Source of the DNA: Geodermatophilus africanus
GTDB taxonomy: Bacteria; Actinomycetota; Actinomycetes; Mycobacteriales; Geodermatophilaceae
Length of the DNA stretch: 64,000 nt
Assembly (NCBI RefSeq): GCF_900107105.1
Contig: NZ_FNOT01000001.1
Location: 1 to 64,000 of the forward strand
Direction: 5' to 3'
Position 1 is the first letter of the stretch. Each line of letters starts with the position of its first letter. Shown here in pieces: positions 25,405 to 34,193 of this stretch. A program made the position numbers and the translations under genes. A model generated the notes under the pieces. It saw only the letters and a program-made list of their open reading frames with translations. It searched no databases and was not told the origin of the DNA.

Positions 25405-26205
25405 TCACCGGTGCCGATCCAGCCATTCGAGGAGCACCCTCGACACGTGTTGGGGCTGGTCGGTCATCAGCACGTGGTTCGCATCCGGGATCATCACGAG
25501 CTCGGCGCCGGGGATCCGGCCGGCGATGATGCGGCCGTTCTCCGGCGGGACGAGCGCATCCAGCTCCCCGTGCACGACCAGCGTCGGCGCGGTGATGCCC
25601 TCCATGCGGCCGTGGCCGTCCCAGCGCGACGACCCGACGACCTGCGCCAGGTAACCCTCGTTCGAGGCGGCGAGCGGCAATCGCACCGCCCAGTCCTCCT
25701 CGATGCGCTCGCGAGGTGTCCCGGGCGCGTAGTTGTAGGGGATGGAGGCCTCGGCCGCCTCCTGGGGCGTCATCTGGCCGCGCCGCATCAGCATCGCCAT
25801 CGCCTGGGGGTTCACGACGGCGTGCGCGCTGCCCGGGTGTGTGGCGATCAGGCACAGCGAGCGGACCCGTTCCGGAGCGGTGAGCACGAGTTCCTGGGCG
25901 ATCAGGCCGCCCATCGAGAGGCCGACGACGTGGGCCGTGTTCACATCCGCGGCGTCCAACACGGCCAGGGAGTCCGCCGCCATGGTCTCGACCGTGTACG
26001 GCGCCCCAGGGACGTCACCGGTGCGGCCGGCACCCCGGTTGTCGATGCGGATGACCCGGTAGCTCTCGGCCAGAGCGGGCACCAGCCGGAACCACATCGC
26101 GGCCGGGTAGGCGAGCCCCATGAGCAGCAGGACGGCGGGAGCGTCCTCCGGCCCGTCGGACTCCCACGAGATGTGGGCCGTGTCAGGACGCTCGATGACC
26201 GGCAC
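25405..26205 (-). CDS. Alpha/beta-hydrolase
   Basis: A 266-residue protein with a complete catalytic triad: nucleophile in GLSMGGLIAQEL near residue 98, Asp in VHGELDALVPPENG near 215, His in IPDANHVLM near 243. The oxyanion region is VLLLMGLAYPAAMW. It resembles esterases and the DhmA/TAP-like hydrolase group. It stands alone in a decayed neighbourhood and is intact. Substrate unknown. Confidence 0.85.
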   Translation of the reverse strand: MPVIERPDTAHISWESDGPEDAPAVLLLMGLAYPAAMWFRLVPALAESYRVIRIDNRGAGRTGDVPGAPYTVETMAADSLAVLDAADVNTAHVVGLSMGGLIAQELVLTAPERVRSLCLIATHPGSAHAVVNPQAMAMLMRRGQMTPQEAAEASIPYNYAPGTPRERIEEDWAVRLPLAASNEGYLAQVVGSSRWDGHGRMEGITAPTLVVHGELDALVPPENGRIIAGRIPGAELVMIPDANHVLMTDQPQHVSRVLLEWLDRHR

Positions 26206-26369
26206 GGGTCGCTCCCTTCATCGTGAGGTCTCGCGGCTTGGATCGGAGGCGTGGTTCCTCACGTGCACCGCGCCTCGAGAGGTCAGGCCCTGGCCCGAGA
26301 CGGGCAGCGACTGTCGGGAGACCGGGACTCGGTCCATTCTGTAGCAGGACCTCGGCGCCCTGTGCAGCC

Positions 26370-26408
26370 CGTGTGCGTGTGCAGCGCGTCCCCCCTCGAA
26401 CACTCATG
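26370..26408 (+). repeat. Recurring intergenic motif, copy 5
   Basis: CGTGTGCGTGTGCAGCGCGT followed by CCCCCCTCGAACACTCATG, directly beside the IS481 end. One G to A change alters the GGACAC end. Confidence 0.45.
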
Positions 26409-26409
26409 T

Positions 26410-26448
26410 GATGTCCTGAGACACCGTTCACAAGTGCCTCGGGACATC
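26410..26448. repeat. Inverted repeat at the IS481 remnant end
   Basis: GATGTCCTGAG and CTCGGGACATC are inverted copies (10 of 11 bases) 17 bases apart, of the kind seen near IS481 termini. It marks the old downstream end of the remnant transposase gene that follows. Confidence 0.5.
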
Positions 26449-26680
26449 GTTCGTCTGGGGGTCGTGCCTGGTGGTCCCGGCTGGGGTCGAGGGTGAGGTC
26501 CCGCAGGAGTCGTCCGCGGTTGGCGATGACGCGGACGTGTAGGTCGTGCACGAGGACCAGGACGGGTGTGCCGGCGTGGCCCCGGCCGATGCCGATGTGG
26601 TGCAGCCGGCTGTCGTACCGCAGGGTGAGCTCGCCGTCGCTGTCGACGGGGTGTCGATCCGCGGGTGTCCGGTGGCGGTG
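26440..26680 (-). pseudogene. IS481-type transposase remnant, C-terminal part
   Basis: The minus-strand frame gives DSDGELTLRYDSRLHHIGIG, RGHAGTPVLVLVHDLHVRVI and LLRDLTLDPSRDHQ, the C-terminal beta-rich end of IS481-type transposases (LRYDSRLHHIGIGR.HAGT.V..LV..L..RV). The catalytic core is absent. Orientation and order exclude it being the other half of the 23.5-kb fragment; two separate copies decayed here. Confidence 0.7.
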
Positions 26681-26992
26681 GCCTCGGGCCGGGGTGCAGG
26701 TCCCGGCGGAGGTGCGCCGGCCCCGTGCCCGGGCGCTCCGCGCTCGCAAGGTGCACCGTGTCGTCCGCAGTGCCGGCCGGCGCACCGCACCGCCATCGGG
26801 GGTGGCGACCGTCCGGCCGGAGCGGCCTGCAGCCCGAGCGCCGCCGCTGTACCGACGCCGAGGAGCAGGGTGGAGGCGAAGCGCCGTGGGGGCGTCAGGA
26901 CTCCCTCGGCCGACGGGCGGGCTCCGAGATGGCGGCCGAGAGCGCGGCCCGCGGGCGAGGCCGCCGGCTCCGCCGGCGTACACCGAGCCCGG
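26681..26992. other. Decayed stretch, no gene recognised
   Basis: Between the IS481 remnant and the small inhibitor-like gene. On the minus strand a hydrophobic run LTPPRRFASTLLLGVGTAAA near 26840-26900 could be the relic of a secreted or membrane protein start, but it has no continuation. Confidence 0.3.
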
Positions 26993-27259
26993 CTACCACG
27001 TGGTCGGCGCGTCCGGCGGGCCGATGTCGATCTGCGTCTCGGGGGAGACGTCTGCGACGCCGGACACCTTGCGCAGCCGACCGAGCGCATCGTCCGGGGC
27101 GGTCCCGATGACGACGCCGATCTGATCGAGCAGCTGCTCGGTCGTGAAGCCGCGGACGGTCAGATCCGCGGCGACCTGCGCGAGATCGCGATGCCCATCG
27201 CTGGTGACGACCCACCGCTTGCTGCTTTCCACCGCGCCTGCTCCTCGTCCGGTGCCCAT
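26993..27259 (-). CDS. Small I9-propeptide-like protein paired with the S8 peptidase
   Basis: An 88-residue protein from ATG 27259. The core KRWVVTSDGHRDLAQVAADL, QIGVVIGTAPDDALGRLRKV and SGVADVSPETQIDIGPPD has the strand-helix-strand-strand-helix-strand pattern and the closing V.SGVADV.P of peptidase inhibitor I9 domains (subtilisin propeptides). It lacks a signal peptide. It lies 44 bases after the S8 peptidase stop on the same strand, separated by a very strong palindrome. Inference: a free-standing inhibitor or folding helper of that peptidase. The similarity is by pattern, so another small alpha/beta protein is possible. Confidence 0.55.
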   Translation of the reverse strand: MGTGRGAGAVESSKRWVVTSDGHRDLAQVAADLTVRGFTTEQLLDQIGVVIGTAPDDALGRLRKVSGVADVSPETQIDIGPPDAPTTW

Positions 27260-27261
27260 GT

Positions 27262-27298
27262 GCCGCGGACCGCCGGGACTGTCCCGGCGGTCCGCGGC
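27262..27298. terminator. Perfect 18-bp palindrome between peptidase and partner gene
   Basis: GCCGCGGACCGCCGGGAC and GTCCCGGCGGTCCGCGGC are exact inverted copies with a one-base centre. It lies between the S8 stop and the ATG of the small gene, overlapping the latter's expected ribosome-binding region. It may end or attenuate the S8 transcript, or be an RNA-processing site that sets the ratio of the two products. Confidence 0.7.
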
Positions 27299-27303
27299 CG
27301 CCG

Positions 27304-28638
27304 TCACGGAGCCTGCACCAACCCCGCTCCCACCCGCGAGGCCGGATGGGGCAGGTGCTTCGCCGTCTCCTGCAGCTTCCGCCACAGGTTCATGCCGCGG
27401 AGCGAGGATGAGGTCTGCGCCCACAGGGCCGCACACCCGGCGACGTGCGGGGTGGCCATGCTCGTCCCGTTCTTCGTCCCGTAGCGGGTGGGCCGTGGCA
27501 CCGACGAGAGGACGTCGCGTCCCGGGCCGGCGATCTCGACCTTGCCGAAGTTGGAGAAGGACGACGGCGCCAGGGTCCGGTCGACGGACGCGACCGACAT
27601 GACCGTCGGCGAGTTCGCCGGAGCACCGGTGACCGCCGATGCGTTACCGGCAGCGGCCACGATGAGCAGCCCGTTGGTCAGCGCGGCCCGGCCGGCCGCG
27701 GTGTAGGCGGCCTGCTCCGGCGACTGCGAGCCGAGGGACATGGAGATGACCTCGCACCGGTTCGCGATGGCCCAGTTCATCCCGGCCAGGACGCTCGCCG
27801 TGGTGCCCGACCCGGTGTTCGACAAGACCTTGCCGACGAAGATCGAGGAGCCGAAGGCGATCCCGTACCGAGGGGTGCTCCCGGGGGGAGCCTTGGGACC
27901 GCAGGCCGTGCCGATGCAGTGGGTGCCGTGGCTGTGCAGGTCCTGCACCGGTTGCCCGACGAAGGACGCGAACTGGAGTGCCCGGCCGGTGAAATCCGGG
28001 TGCTGCAGGTCCATCCCGGTGTCGAGCACGGCGACCTTGACACCGGCGCCCGTGCGCGTGCTCGGGGGGACCTCGCAGGCGGCCAGACCCCAGGTGGTGC
28101 CGAGTGCCCGTGCCTCCTCCTCTGCCGCCATCCGCTGCTCACGACCGTTGTAGAGGTCACGTGCGATCACCTCGGCCGCCTGCACGAAACCACGCAGGTA
28201 CTCCGAGACGCCGTCAGCTCCCCTCGCCGGGGCCCGGGTCCCGAAGGCCTCCACCGTCCCCTGGTCCGCGAAGGCGAAGTACTCCGGCTCGATGGACCCG
28301 ACCGGGCTGTTGGCCGTGAGGGTCGACTGCGCGGTCATGCCGTGCGCCTCGGCAGCGGGACCGGTCATCACCGCTGCACCGATCTCCGGGAACACGAGGA
28401 CCTCCGCGTCGCCGGCGTCCTCGACGGCGAGGGCCTGGTCACTGAAGTCGCGCGCGTCGGCCACCTGCAACCCGCTCGAGACCAGGGACTGGATTCCGGC
28501 ATCACCTGCGCCCTCGCGGAAGGTCATGATCACCCGGCCCGTCTCGTGGCTGTCACCTCCTCGTTCGAGGGCAGCGGTGAGCAACTCGTCGACCGAGGTC
28601 GAGAGGGTGGATCCGGCAGGAGGAACTGAACTGGTCAT
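27304..28638 (-). CDS. S8 (subtilisin-like) serine peptidase, no signal peptide
   Basis: A 444-residue protein. The catalytic triad is D in VAVLDTGMDLQHPD (about residue 203), H in HSHGTHCIGTACG (about 236) and S in GTSMATPHVAGCAAL (about 391), with the oxyanion Asn in VAAAGNASA. The first 190 residues contain an I9-like stretch (GRVIMTFREGAGDAGIQSLV) and a charged helical linker (AAEVIARDLYNGREQRMAAE). No N-terminal hydrophobic signal is visible, so it is probably intracellular or released another way. The downstream small inhibitor-like gene suggests a controlled pair. Confidence 0.9.
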   Translation of the reverse strand: MTSSVPPAGSTLSTSVDELLTAALERGGDSHETGRVIMTFREGAGDAGIQSLVSSGLQVADARDFSDQALAVEDAGDAEVLVFPEIGAAVMTGPAAEAHGMTAQSTLTANSPVGSIEPEYFAFADQGTVEAFGTRAPARGADGVSEYLRGFVQAAEVIARDLYNGREQRMAAEEEARALGTTWGLAACEVPPSTRTGAGVKVAVLDTGMDLQHPDFTGRALQFASFVGQPVQDLHSHGTHCIGTACGPKAPPGSTPRYGIAFGSSIFVGKVLSNTGSGTTASVLAGMNWAIANRCEVISMSLGSQSPEQAAYTAAGRAALTNGLLIVAAAGNASAVTGAPANSPTVMSVASVDRTLAPSSFSNFGKVEIAGPGRDVLSSVPRPTRYGTKNGTSMATPHVAGCAALWAQTSSSLRGMNLWRKLQETAKHLPHPASRVGAGLVQAP

Positions 28639-29263
28639 GGTGCGTCACCCACAGTCTGTGCGTGCGGCGATCAGGGCAGCCGCACCGTAGGGACGCCGCC
28701 ATCACGCGGTCATCACCGGAGCGTCACCTCCTCCGGCGGTCGGCGTGCGCCGTCGTCGCCCCAGAGGGTCGCGGGTCCGATGGCGGCCCCGTGGCCTGGT
28801 GCCGCTCCTCCGGTCGGTGCTGCGGCGACGCGTGAGCACCTGTGGGACCGGAGCCGACATCGCGGCCCGTGAGCAGGGCGGGTACGGCGCCTCGGTCGGT
28901 CGAGCAACGGATGCCGGCAGCCACGTCACGCAGGGACCACTCCCCTGGGCGGCCGTGTCGCCACCAGCGGGTCACCGGTACGACCAGGCCCGGTGACCAC
29001 ACCCCCGCATCACCGGCGACGGAGCGATCAGTGCCGGGTGACCAGGAGCCCCTCACCGGAGGCGGGAGGAAGGCAACGGGCGGCAGTCCTCGGTGGAGCG
29101 AGCTGCACTGCTCGGCGCCCACCCCGCGACGGCTCGCTACCGCAGCAGTGGCCGTCCGAGCCCACGGACGCGGCACACGAGGTCCGGGCGCCCCGAGGTC
29201 TCGAGCACGCCGAGTCCGTCACCGACCTCCCCGAACGCGTGCTCGGGAGATCTCGCCACGGCA
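28639..29263. other. Long intergenic stretch, nothing recognised
   Basis: Gap between the convergently arranged end of the secreted peptidase gene and the start of the S8 gene. Open frames are Arg/Pro/Gly-rich and match no known family. It must contain the S8 promoter; I could not identify it with confidence. Confidence 0.4.
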
Positions 29264-30958
29264 TCACCGGGCCTGGAGCGCACGGCGTACGGCCTCCGGG
29301 ACGGCCGCTGCGTTCACGGCGGTCCGGGCCCGGGTGTCCTCCGGGGTTGCCGCCTCTGTCGGTCCGAAGGGTGAGCCCTCCGGCTCGCACACGGTGCCGG
29401 CCGCGGGCACGTCGCCGGTCACCAGGTACCGGGTGACGTGGCTGTCCACGCAGAAGTTGCCGGCGCTGAAGTAGGCGGTGTGCCCCCATCCGGCGTAGGA
29501 CAGCAGTCGGGAACCGGGCAGCAGCTGGGACGCCGCCACAGCGCCCTGATAGGGGGTGGCCGGGTCGAAGTGGTTACCGACGACCAGCACCGCCGCGGTC
29601 GTGGGCGCCGTCCACGGGCCCGGGTAACGGTCCTGCCCGGCGCTGCTCGGCCACGACCGGCAGGCACTCGCGGTCCAGTTCCAGAACCGGCCGAAACGGC
29701 CGAAGCGGGCCTCGGCGCTGTCAGCGGCCGACTGCCAGGTCGCGAAGGACCGGGGGTTGACGCTGTCGGAACAGGTGACGCCGGGGAAGGCCTCCACGAC
29801 GTTCGGGTACGGCTCCTGCTCCGCAGCTTCCAGCCCGAGCTCGGAGCGGACCACGGCCAGACGCTGCCCCAGCGCAGCCGGCGAGAGCTGCTGCTCCAGG
29901 TCGACGAGGAGGGCGGCGAAGTCGGGCCAGATGAACGGGGCGTACAGCGCGCCCACCGTCACGGCGATCAGGTCGTTGTAGGTCACGCTGAACGTCGCGC
30001 CGGTGACCGGGTCGACGGTGGCGGCCGGGTGCGCGCGCAGCCGCTCGGCCAGCTCCGCGTACCGGCCGCTCGCGTTCCCGGCCAGGGCACAGTCCGGACC
30101 GGCTGCATCACACAGCCGGAAGAACTCGTCGAGGGTGCGCTCGGACCCGTCGGCGCTGCCGATGCGGGTGCCGACCGGAGTGCTCACCGCTTCCTCGCCG
30201 TGACCGGTGGTCCAGGCGACCGGGTCGAGGACACCGTCGATGACGAGGGCGCGGACGCGCGAGGGGAACAGGTTGGCGTAGGTCTGCCCGAGCACCGAGC
30301 CGTACGAGAAGCCGAGGTAGGTCAGCTGCTCGTCGCCGAGCGCCGCGCGCAGCAGGTCCATGTCGCGGGCCGTGTCGGCGGTGGACATGTGGTCGAGGAT
30401 GGCGCCGCCGTGCTGGGCGCACGCGCCGGCGAGTGCGTCGTCGGACACCCGCTGGAGTTCCTCCTCCTCCGGGAGGTCGGGAAACGGGATAGGCGGCAGG
30501 GTCGCGATCGCCTGCTCCAGGGTGTCGAAGCAGCGCAGCGGCGTGCTGCGGTTGGTCCCACGGGGGTCGAACCCGACGATGTCGAAGCTGGCCCGCAACT
30601 CCAGCGGCAGGATCTTGGCGACCGCGCGGACGACGTCGACCCCGGATCCGCCGGGGCCACCCGGGTTGACCAGCAGGGAGCCGATGCGTCGGCTGGGCTC
30701 TCCTGCGGGCAGCCGGATCACCGAGATGCCGATCTGCTCGCCCTTCAGGTCGCCGTGGTCGAGCGGAGCCGGCACCACGGCACACTCGAAGCCGTCCCGG
30801 CATGCCGTCCACGTCACCTCGGGCGCGGCGACGACGGAGAGGCTCGTCGACGGCGCGGCGTGCGCGGACGGCGCGAGCAGAGCCACGCCCAGCGCTGCGA
30901 TGACGCTGGTCACGAGGGCAGCACGGATGCGGCCGTGCGGCTGAGTGGTGCGGATCAT
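29264..30958 (-). CDS. Secreted S33-type peptidase (tripeptidyl aminopeptidase-like)
   Basis: A 564-residue protein starting at ATG 30958 (GGGAGT upstream). The N-terminus RIRAALVTSVIAALGVALLA then PSAHAAP is a signal peptide with an AxA site. Mature landmarks: the oxyanion loop SLLVNPGGPGGSGVDVV, GFDPRGTNRST, nucleophile GFSYGSVLGQTYA (about residue 228), Asp in NHFDPATPYQGA and His in GWGHTAYF near the end, with the C-terminal TAP-like domain. Related Streptomyces enzymes release N-terminal tripeptides outside the cell. Confidence 0.9.
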   Translation of the reverse strand: MIRTTQPHGRIRAALVTSVIAALGVALLAPSAHAAPSTSLSVVAAPEVTWTACRDGFECAVVPAPLDHGDLKGEQIGISVIRLPAGEPSRRIGSLLVNPGGPGGSGVDVVRAVAKILPLELRASFDIVGFDPRGTNRSTPLRCFDTLEQAIATLPPIPFPDLPEEEELQRVSDDALAGACAQHGGAILDHMSTADTARDMDLLRAALGDEQLTYLGFSYGSVLGQTYANLFPSRVRALVIDGVLDPVAWTTGHGEEAVSTPVGTRIGSADGSERTLDEFFRLCDAAGPDCALAGNASGRYAELAERLRAHPAATVDPVTGATFSVTYNDLIAVTVGALYAPFIWPDFAALLVDLEQQLSPAALGQRLAVVRSELGLEAAEQEPYPNVVEAFPGVTCSDSVNPRSFATWQSAADSAEARFGRFGRFWNWTASACRSWPSSAGQDRYPGPWTAPTTAAVLVVGNHFDPATPYQGAVAASQLLPGSRLLSYAGWGHTAYFSAGNFCVDSHVTRYLVTGDVPAAGTVCEPEGSPFGPTEAATPEDTRARTAVNAAAVPEAVRRALQAR

Positions 30959-31658
30959 GCCGACTCCCAGGGTCATCGGGTACGGGCGACTCACCGATCC
31001 AACTGATCTCCGTGCCGGGTGCCGGCGCTCGATTCGGTCAGTGAGCGATCGATTGCCCTGCGTCGACAGTGCTGCCAGAAGCTACTCGCCGTGGTCGAAG
31101 ATCACCATGGGGTACCCGGCCTCATCGAGTCCCTCTGCTGCGTGGTCGCCCGGCAGCGCTCGCGTCACCGCGTGTCCGGGTGATCCACTCGGGGCGGTGC
31201 GGACGAAAAGGGGCCTCGTGTCGAACCGGTGCGGAGCGCCCCGGGCCGGGGTGAGACGCCATCCCACGTCGATCCCGTTCGATGGCCCCGTCCGGCGACC
31301 ACCTCGTCCGGTGTCAGGTGCCGGGTCCCGGAACGGCTCTGCTCGGCGCGGACCCACATCACGTCGGCACGTCGCTGCGCTGCGACTGCAGGACACCTGG
31401 TCCGCACGCATGAGCCAGTGCCGCGTCATCCGTTGGCCCACGATGACAGGATCACCGACCCGGCGGGGCGATCACCGGGGGTGGCCCGGTGCCTGCCCGG
31501 ACGGAATCCCGCCCGGGCAGGTGGAGAGGAGCTCCTCGGGATCGCGGCCCACGGCCAGGGTGGCCCGGCTCCTGGAGCGGGCGAGGCGAGGGTGCAGAGG
31601 GCTGGTGAGCGTCACGGGAGTGTCGACCGAGGCCGTGCAGGGGAGCTCGATGAGCCGC
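30959..31658. other. Long intergenic stretch, nothing recognised
   Basis: Gap between the start of the secreted peptidase and the end of the response regulator. A minus-strand frame ending in DEAGYPMVIFDHGE near 31085 looks more protein-like than its surroundings but matches nothing I know and has no ribosome-binding site. Confidence 0.35.
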
Positions 31659-32306
31659 TCAGGACGAGAGGTAGCGGATCACCGCCAGTACTCGGCGATG
31701 GTCGTCCTCGCTGGGCGCGAGGTCGAGCTCGTCGTAGATGTGGGACGTGTGTTGCACGACCGCCCGCTCGGTGATCGACAGGGTCCGGGCGATCGACGCG
31801 TTGGTCCGGCCCTCCGACATCAGGGCCAGCACCTGCTGCTGGCGAGGGGTCAGCCGGTCGAGCGCATCGTGATGCCCCCGGGCGCGGGCGACCATGAGGC
31901 TCACGACCTCGGGGTCGAGGACGGTGCCGCCGGCAGCGATGCGGCGGAGATCGTCCGTGAACGTGTCGATGTCGGCGATCCGCTGCTTGAGGAGGTACCC
32001 GACGCCGGACGGGCGATCGCCCAGCAGCTCGACGGCGTAGGCGCGCTGGAGGTGCTGCGACAGCACGAGGACGGCGATCTCGGGGCGCTCCCGGCGGATC
32101 TCCACCGCCGCCCGCAGGCCCGCGTCCTCGTGATCGGGCGGCATCCGGATGTCGGTGACGACGATGTCGGGAACGTGTTCTCCCGCGCTGCGGACCAGCC
32201 CGTGTGCATCCCCGACCGCGGCGACGACGTCGAACCCGGCCGCCTGCATCACGTGCGTGAGCCCGGTTCGCAGCAGCGCCTCGTCCTCACCGATCACGAC
32301 CCGCAC
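31659..32306 (-). CDS. NarL/LuxR-type response regulator
   Basis: A 215-residue protein. The receiver domain has acidic pocket EDE at 8-10, phospho-acceptor Asp in IVVTDIRMPPDHED near 53, and Lys in GYLLKQRIADIDTF near 105. The C-terminal LuxR helix-turn-helix is LTPRQQQVLALMSEGRTNAS and IARTLSITERAVVQHTSHIY. GTG 32306 overlaps the end of the kinase gene by 13 bases, so the pair is co-translated. Confidence 0.95.
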   Translation of the reverse strand: MRVVIGEDEALLRTGLTHVMQAAGFDVVAAVGDAHGLVRSAGEHVPDIVVTDIRMPPDHEDAGLRAAVEIRRERPEIAVLVLSQHLQRAYAVELLGDRPSGVGYLLKQRIADIDTFTDDLRRIAAGGTVLDPEVVSLMVARARGHHDALDRLTPRQQQVLALMSEGRTNASIARTLSITERAVVQHTSHIYDELDLAPSEDDHRRVLAVIRYLSS

Positions 32307-34051
32307 GGCAGCTCCACCAGCAGACGGGTGCCTCCGCCGGCCGGGCTCTCGACGGTGAACCGGCCGCCGAGGGCGTCGACACGATCGGCGAGGCCGTGCA
32401 GCCCCGCGCCACCCTCCTGGGTCGCACCGCCGACGCCGTCGTCGGTCACGCCGATGACGAGCCGCGTCGGCGCGCGCTCGAGCGTCACGGTCACCTTCTC
32501 GGCCGCGGCGTGCTTGACCGCGTTGGTCAGCGCCTCTGCGACCACGAAGTAGGCCGTCCTCTCGACCGGCGCCGGCAGGCGCCCGTCGACCGCGGTCACC
32601 GCCAGCCGGGTGGGCAGCGGCATGCGATCGACCAGGTCTTCGATCGCCGCGGTCAGGCCCCGCTCGACGAGGGCGGCCGGCATCAGGGCGTGGACGACCC
32701 CCCGGAGCTGCCGGGCGGCACCGTCGATGCCGAGACGCAGGCGCGTCGCCGCGCCGGGGAGGTCGGCCGACCCGTCGACGCGAGCCAGTTGCTGTGCCTC
32801 CAGCGCCAGCAGGACGAGCTCCACCTGCAGACCGTCGTGCAGGTCCTGGGCGATGCGCTGCCGCGCCCGGTCGCCCGCCTCGACGAGGCGGGCGCGCGAC
32901 TGCTGCAGGTCGGCATGGCTGGCCCGCAGCTCGGCCGTCAACCGGTCGTGGTCGATGGCGAGGGCGGCCACCTGACCCGCGCCCCGGACCAACTCGGCGT
33001 CGTCGACGACCGTCGCGTCGTAGACGATGGCGCCGATCCGTCTCGACCCGAGCTCGATGTCGACCAGGCCGCGGTGCTCTCCCAGCGCCGACGTGTCGAA
33101 CGCGGCGCCGTCGCCGTCCACGAAGGCGCGCCCGTCCCGCGACGCGTAGACGACCTGCAGCGACGGGTCCCCGAGCGCACGCCCGAGGGCATCGGCGACC
33201 AGCTCCGGGGTGGCGGCGGACGACGCCAGCCAGGCACTGAGCTCCTGGATCTCGGCCGTCCTGGCGAACCCCCCGCGCAGCATCGCCGTCGCGAGGGCGA
33301 CGGGCACCCCGGCCAGCAGGACGATCTGGAGCCCGACCACCTGCGCGACCGAGAGCCCGGCGGACGGACCCAGGAGCGGACCGAGCGGCGTTGCCAGGAC
33401 GGCCAGGATCCCGTAGGCGTACAGCGGCAGCAGGACCCTGCGTTGGCCGGGCGTGGCTGAACGCAGCCGGTCGACGAGCACACCCGCGGTCACCAGCATG
33501 ACGACCAGCCCGGCACCTCGCTGGAGCCAGGTACCGGCGGAGAGGAGATCCGCCCGGTGACCGACGGAGAGCATGCCGCCCGGGCTGGCACGGGGATCGA
33601 AGAGGTAGGTCGGGACCTGCAGGACGAACGACACCACGAAGCCCCCCACCACCGTCAGGCGGGAGGTGCGCGAGCGGAGGCGTCCGGACGGGAAGGCGTG
33701 CAGCAGCCACACCACCACGGCGAGCGGGGTGGTGGCGAGCACGACCCCGACCGCCACCAGGACGGGTGTCGCGGTGTTGGCGAGCGCGACCACGAACCAC
33801 GACAGCGCCCCGATGACCATGATCGGCCCGGTCCGGTTGCTCGGCCGGCGCCGCCACGCCTCCAGACCTCCGGCCAGGTAGACGAGTCCCCCGGCGGGGA
33901 ACAACGCGAGCAGCCACCACCGAGCGTCTCGCTGGTCGGCGAACAGGGCGATCTCGACGCCGGCGACGACGGCACCGAACGCGCCGATCAGCGCGAGGCT
34001 CACCACCAGCGCCCGCGCCAGCGGCGATCGCACACCTCCCCGATGCGGCAT
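32294..34051 (-). CDS. Membrane sensor histidine kinase, HisKA_3 type
   Basis: A 585-residue protein with seven to eight membrane helices over the first 300 residues, a GAF-like linker, then the HisKA_3 box RARQRIAQDLHDGLQVELVL with the phospho-His near 395. The HATPase domain has VVAEALTNAVKHAAAEKVTV (N-box), GVTDDGVGGATQEGGAGLHG (G1/G2) and GGGTRLLVELP. This is the DesK/NarX-like class and pairs with the overlapping response regulator. Its signal is unknown; the neighbouring divergent genes encode cell-wall enzymes, a possible target set. Confidence 0.95.
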   Translation of the reverse strand: MPHRGGVRSPLARALVVSLALIGAFGAVVAGVEIALFADQRDARWWLLALFPAGGLVYLAGGLEAWRRRPSNRTGPIMVIGALSWFVVALANTATPVLVAVGVVLATTPLAVVVWLLHAFPSGRLRSRTSRLTVVGGFVVSFVLQVPTYLFDPRASPGGMLSVGHRADLLSAGTWLQRGAGLVVMLVTAGVLVDRLRSATPGQRRVLLPLYAYGILAVLATPLGPLLGPSAGLSVAQVVGLQIVLLAGVPVALATAMLRGGFARTAEIQELSAWLASSAATPELVADALGRALGDPSLQVVYASRDGRAFVDGDGAAFDTSALGEHRGLVDIELGSRRIGAIVYDATVVDDAELVRGAGQVAALAIDHDRLTAELRASHADLQQSRARLVEAGDRARQRIAQDLHDGLQVELVLLALEAQQLARVDGSADLPGAATRLRLGIDGAARQLRGVVHALMPAALVERGLTAAIEDLVDRMPLPTRLAVTAVDGRLPAPVERTAYFVVAEALTNAVKHAAAEKVTVTLERAPTRLVIGVTDDGVGGATQEGGAGLHGLADRVDALGGRFTVESPAGGGTRLLVELPCGS

Positions 34052-34193
34052 CGGGGCAGCATGGCACCGGCGACGCGCGCTCGGTGCAGCCTCGGACCGG
34101 CGACGACTCGCCCGGGACCCTGTACCCAGGTCCAGGTCGGCGGGCCACTCCGCTCCATTGCCCGGCGGTCACGGCGTCGCCAGGGTCGGCTAC

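Noticed and set aside
22426-26226. A 1266-codon open frame on the plus strand
   Set aside because: It runs through antisense of the epimerase, through the synthase gene in the wrong frame and through antisense of the hydrolase, with no family match.
31082-31441. A minus-strand 119-codon frame ending DEAGYPMVIFDHGE
   Set aside because: The last part looks protein-like but there is no ribosome-binding site, no family match and the first two thirds are Arg/Pro-rich.
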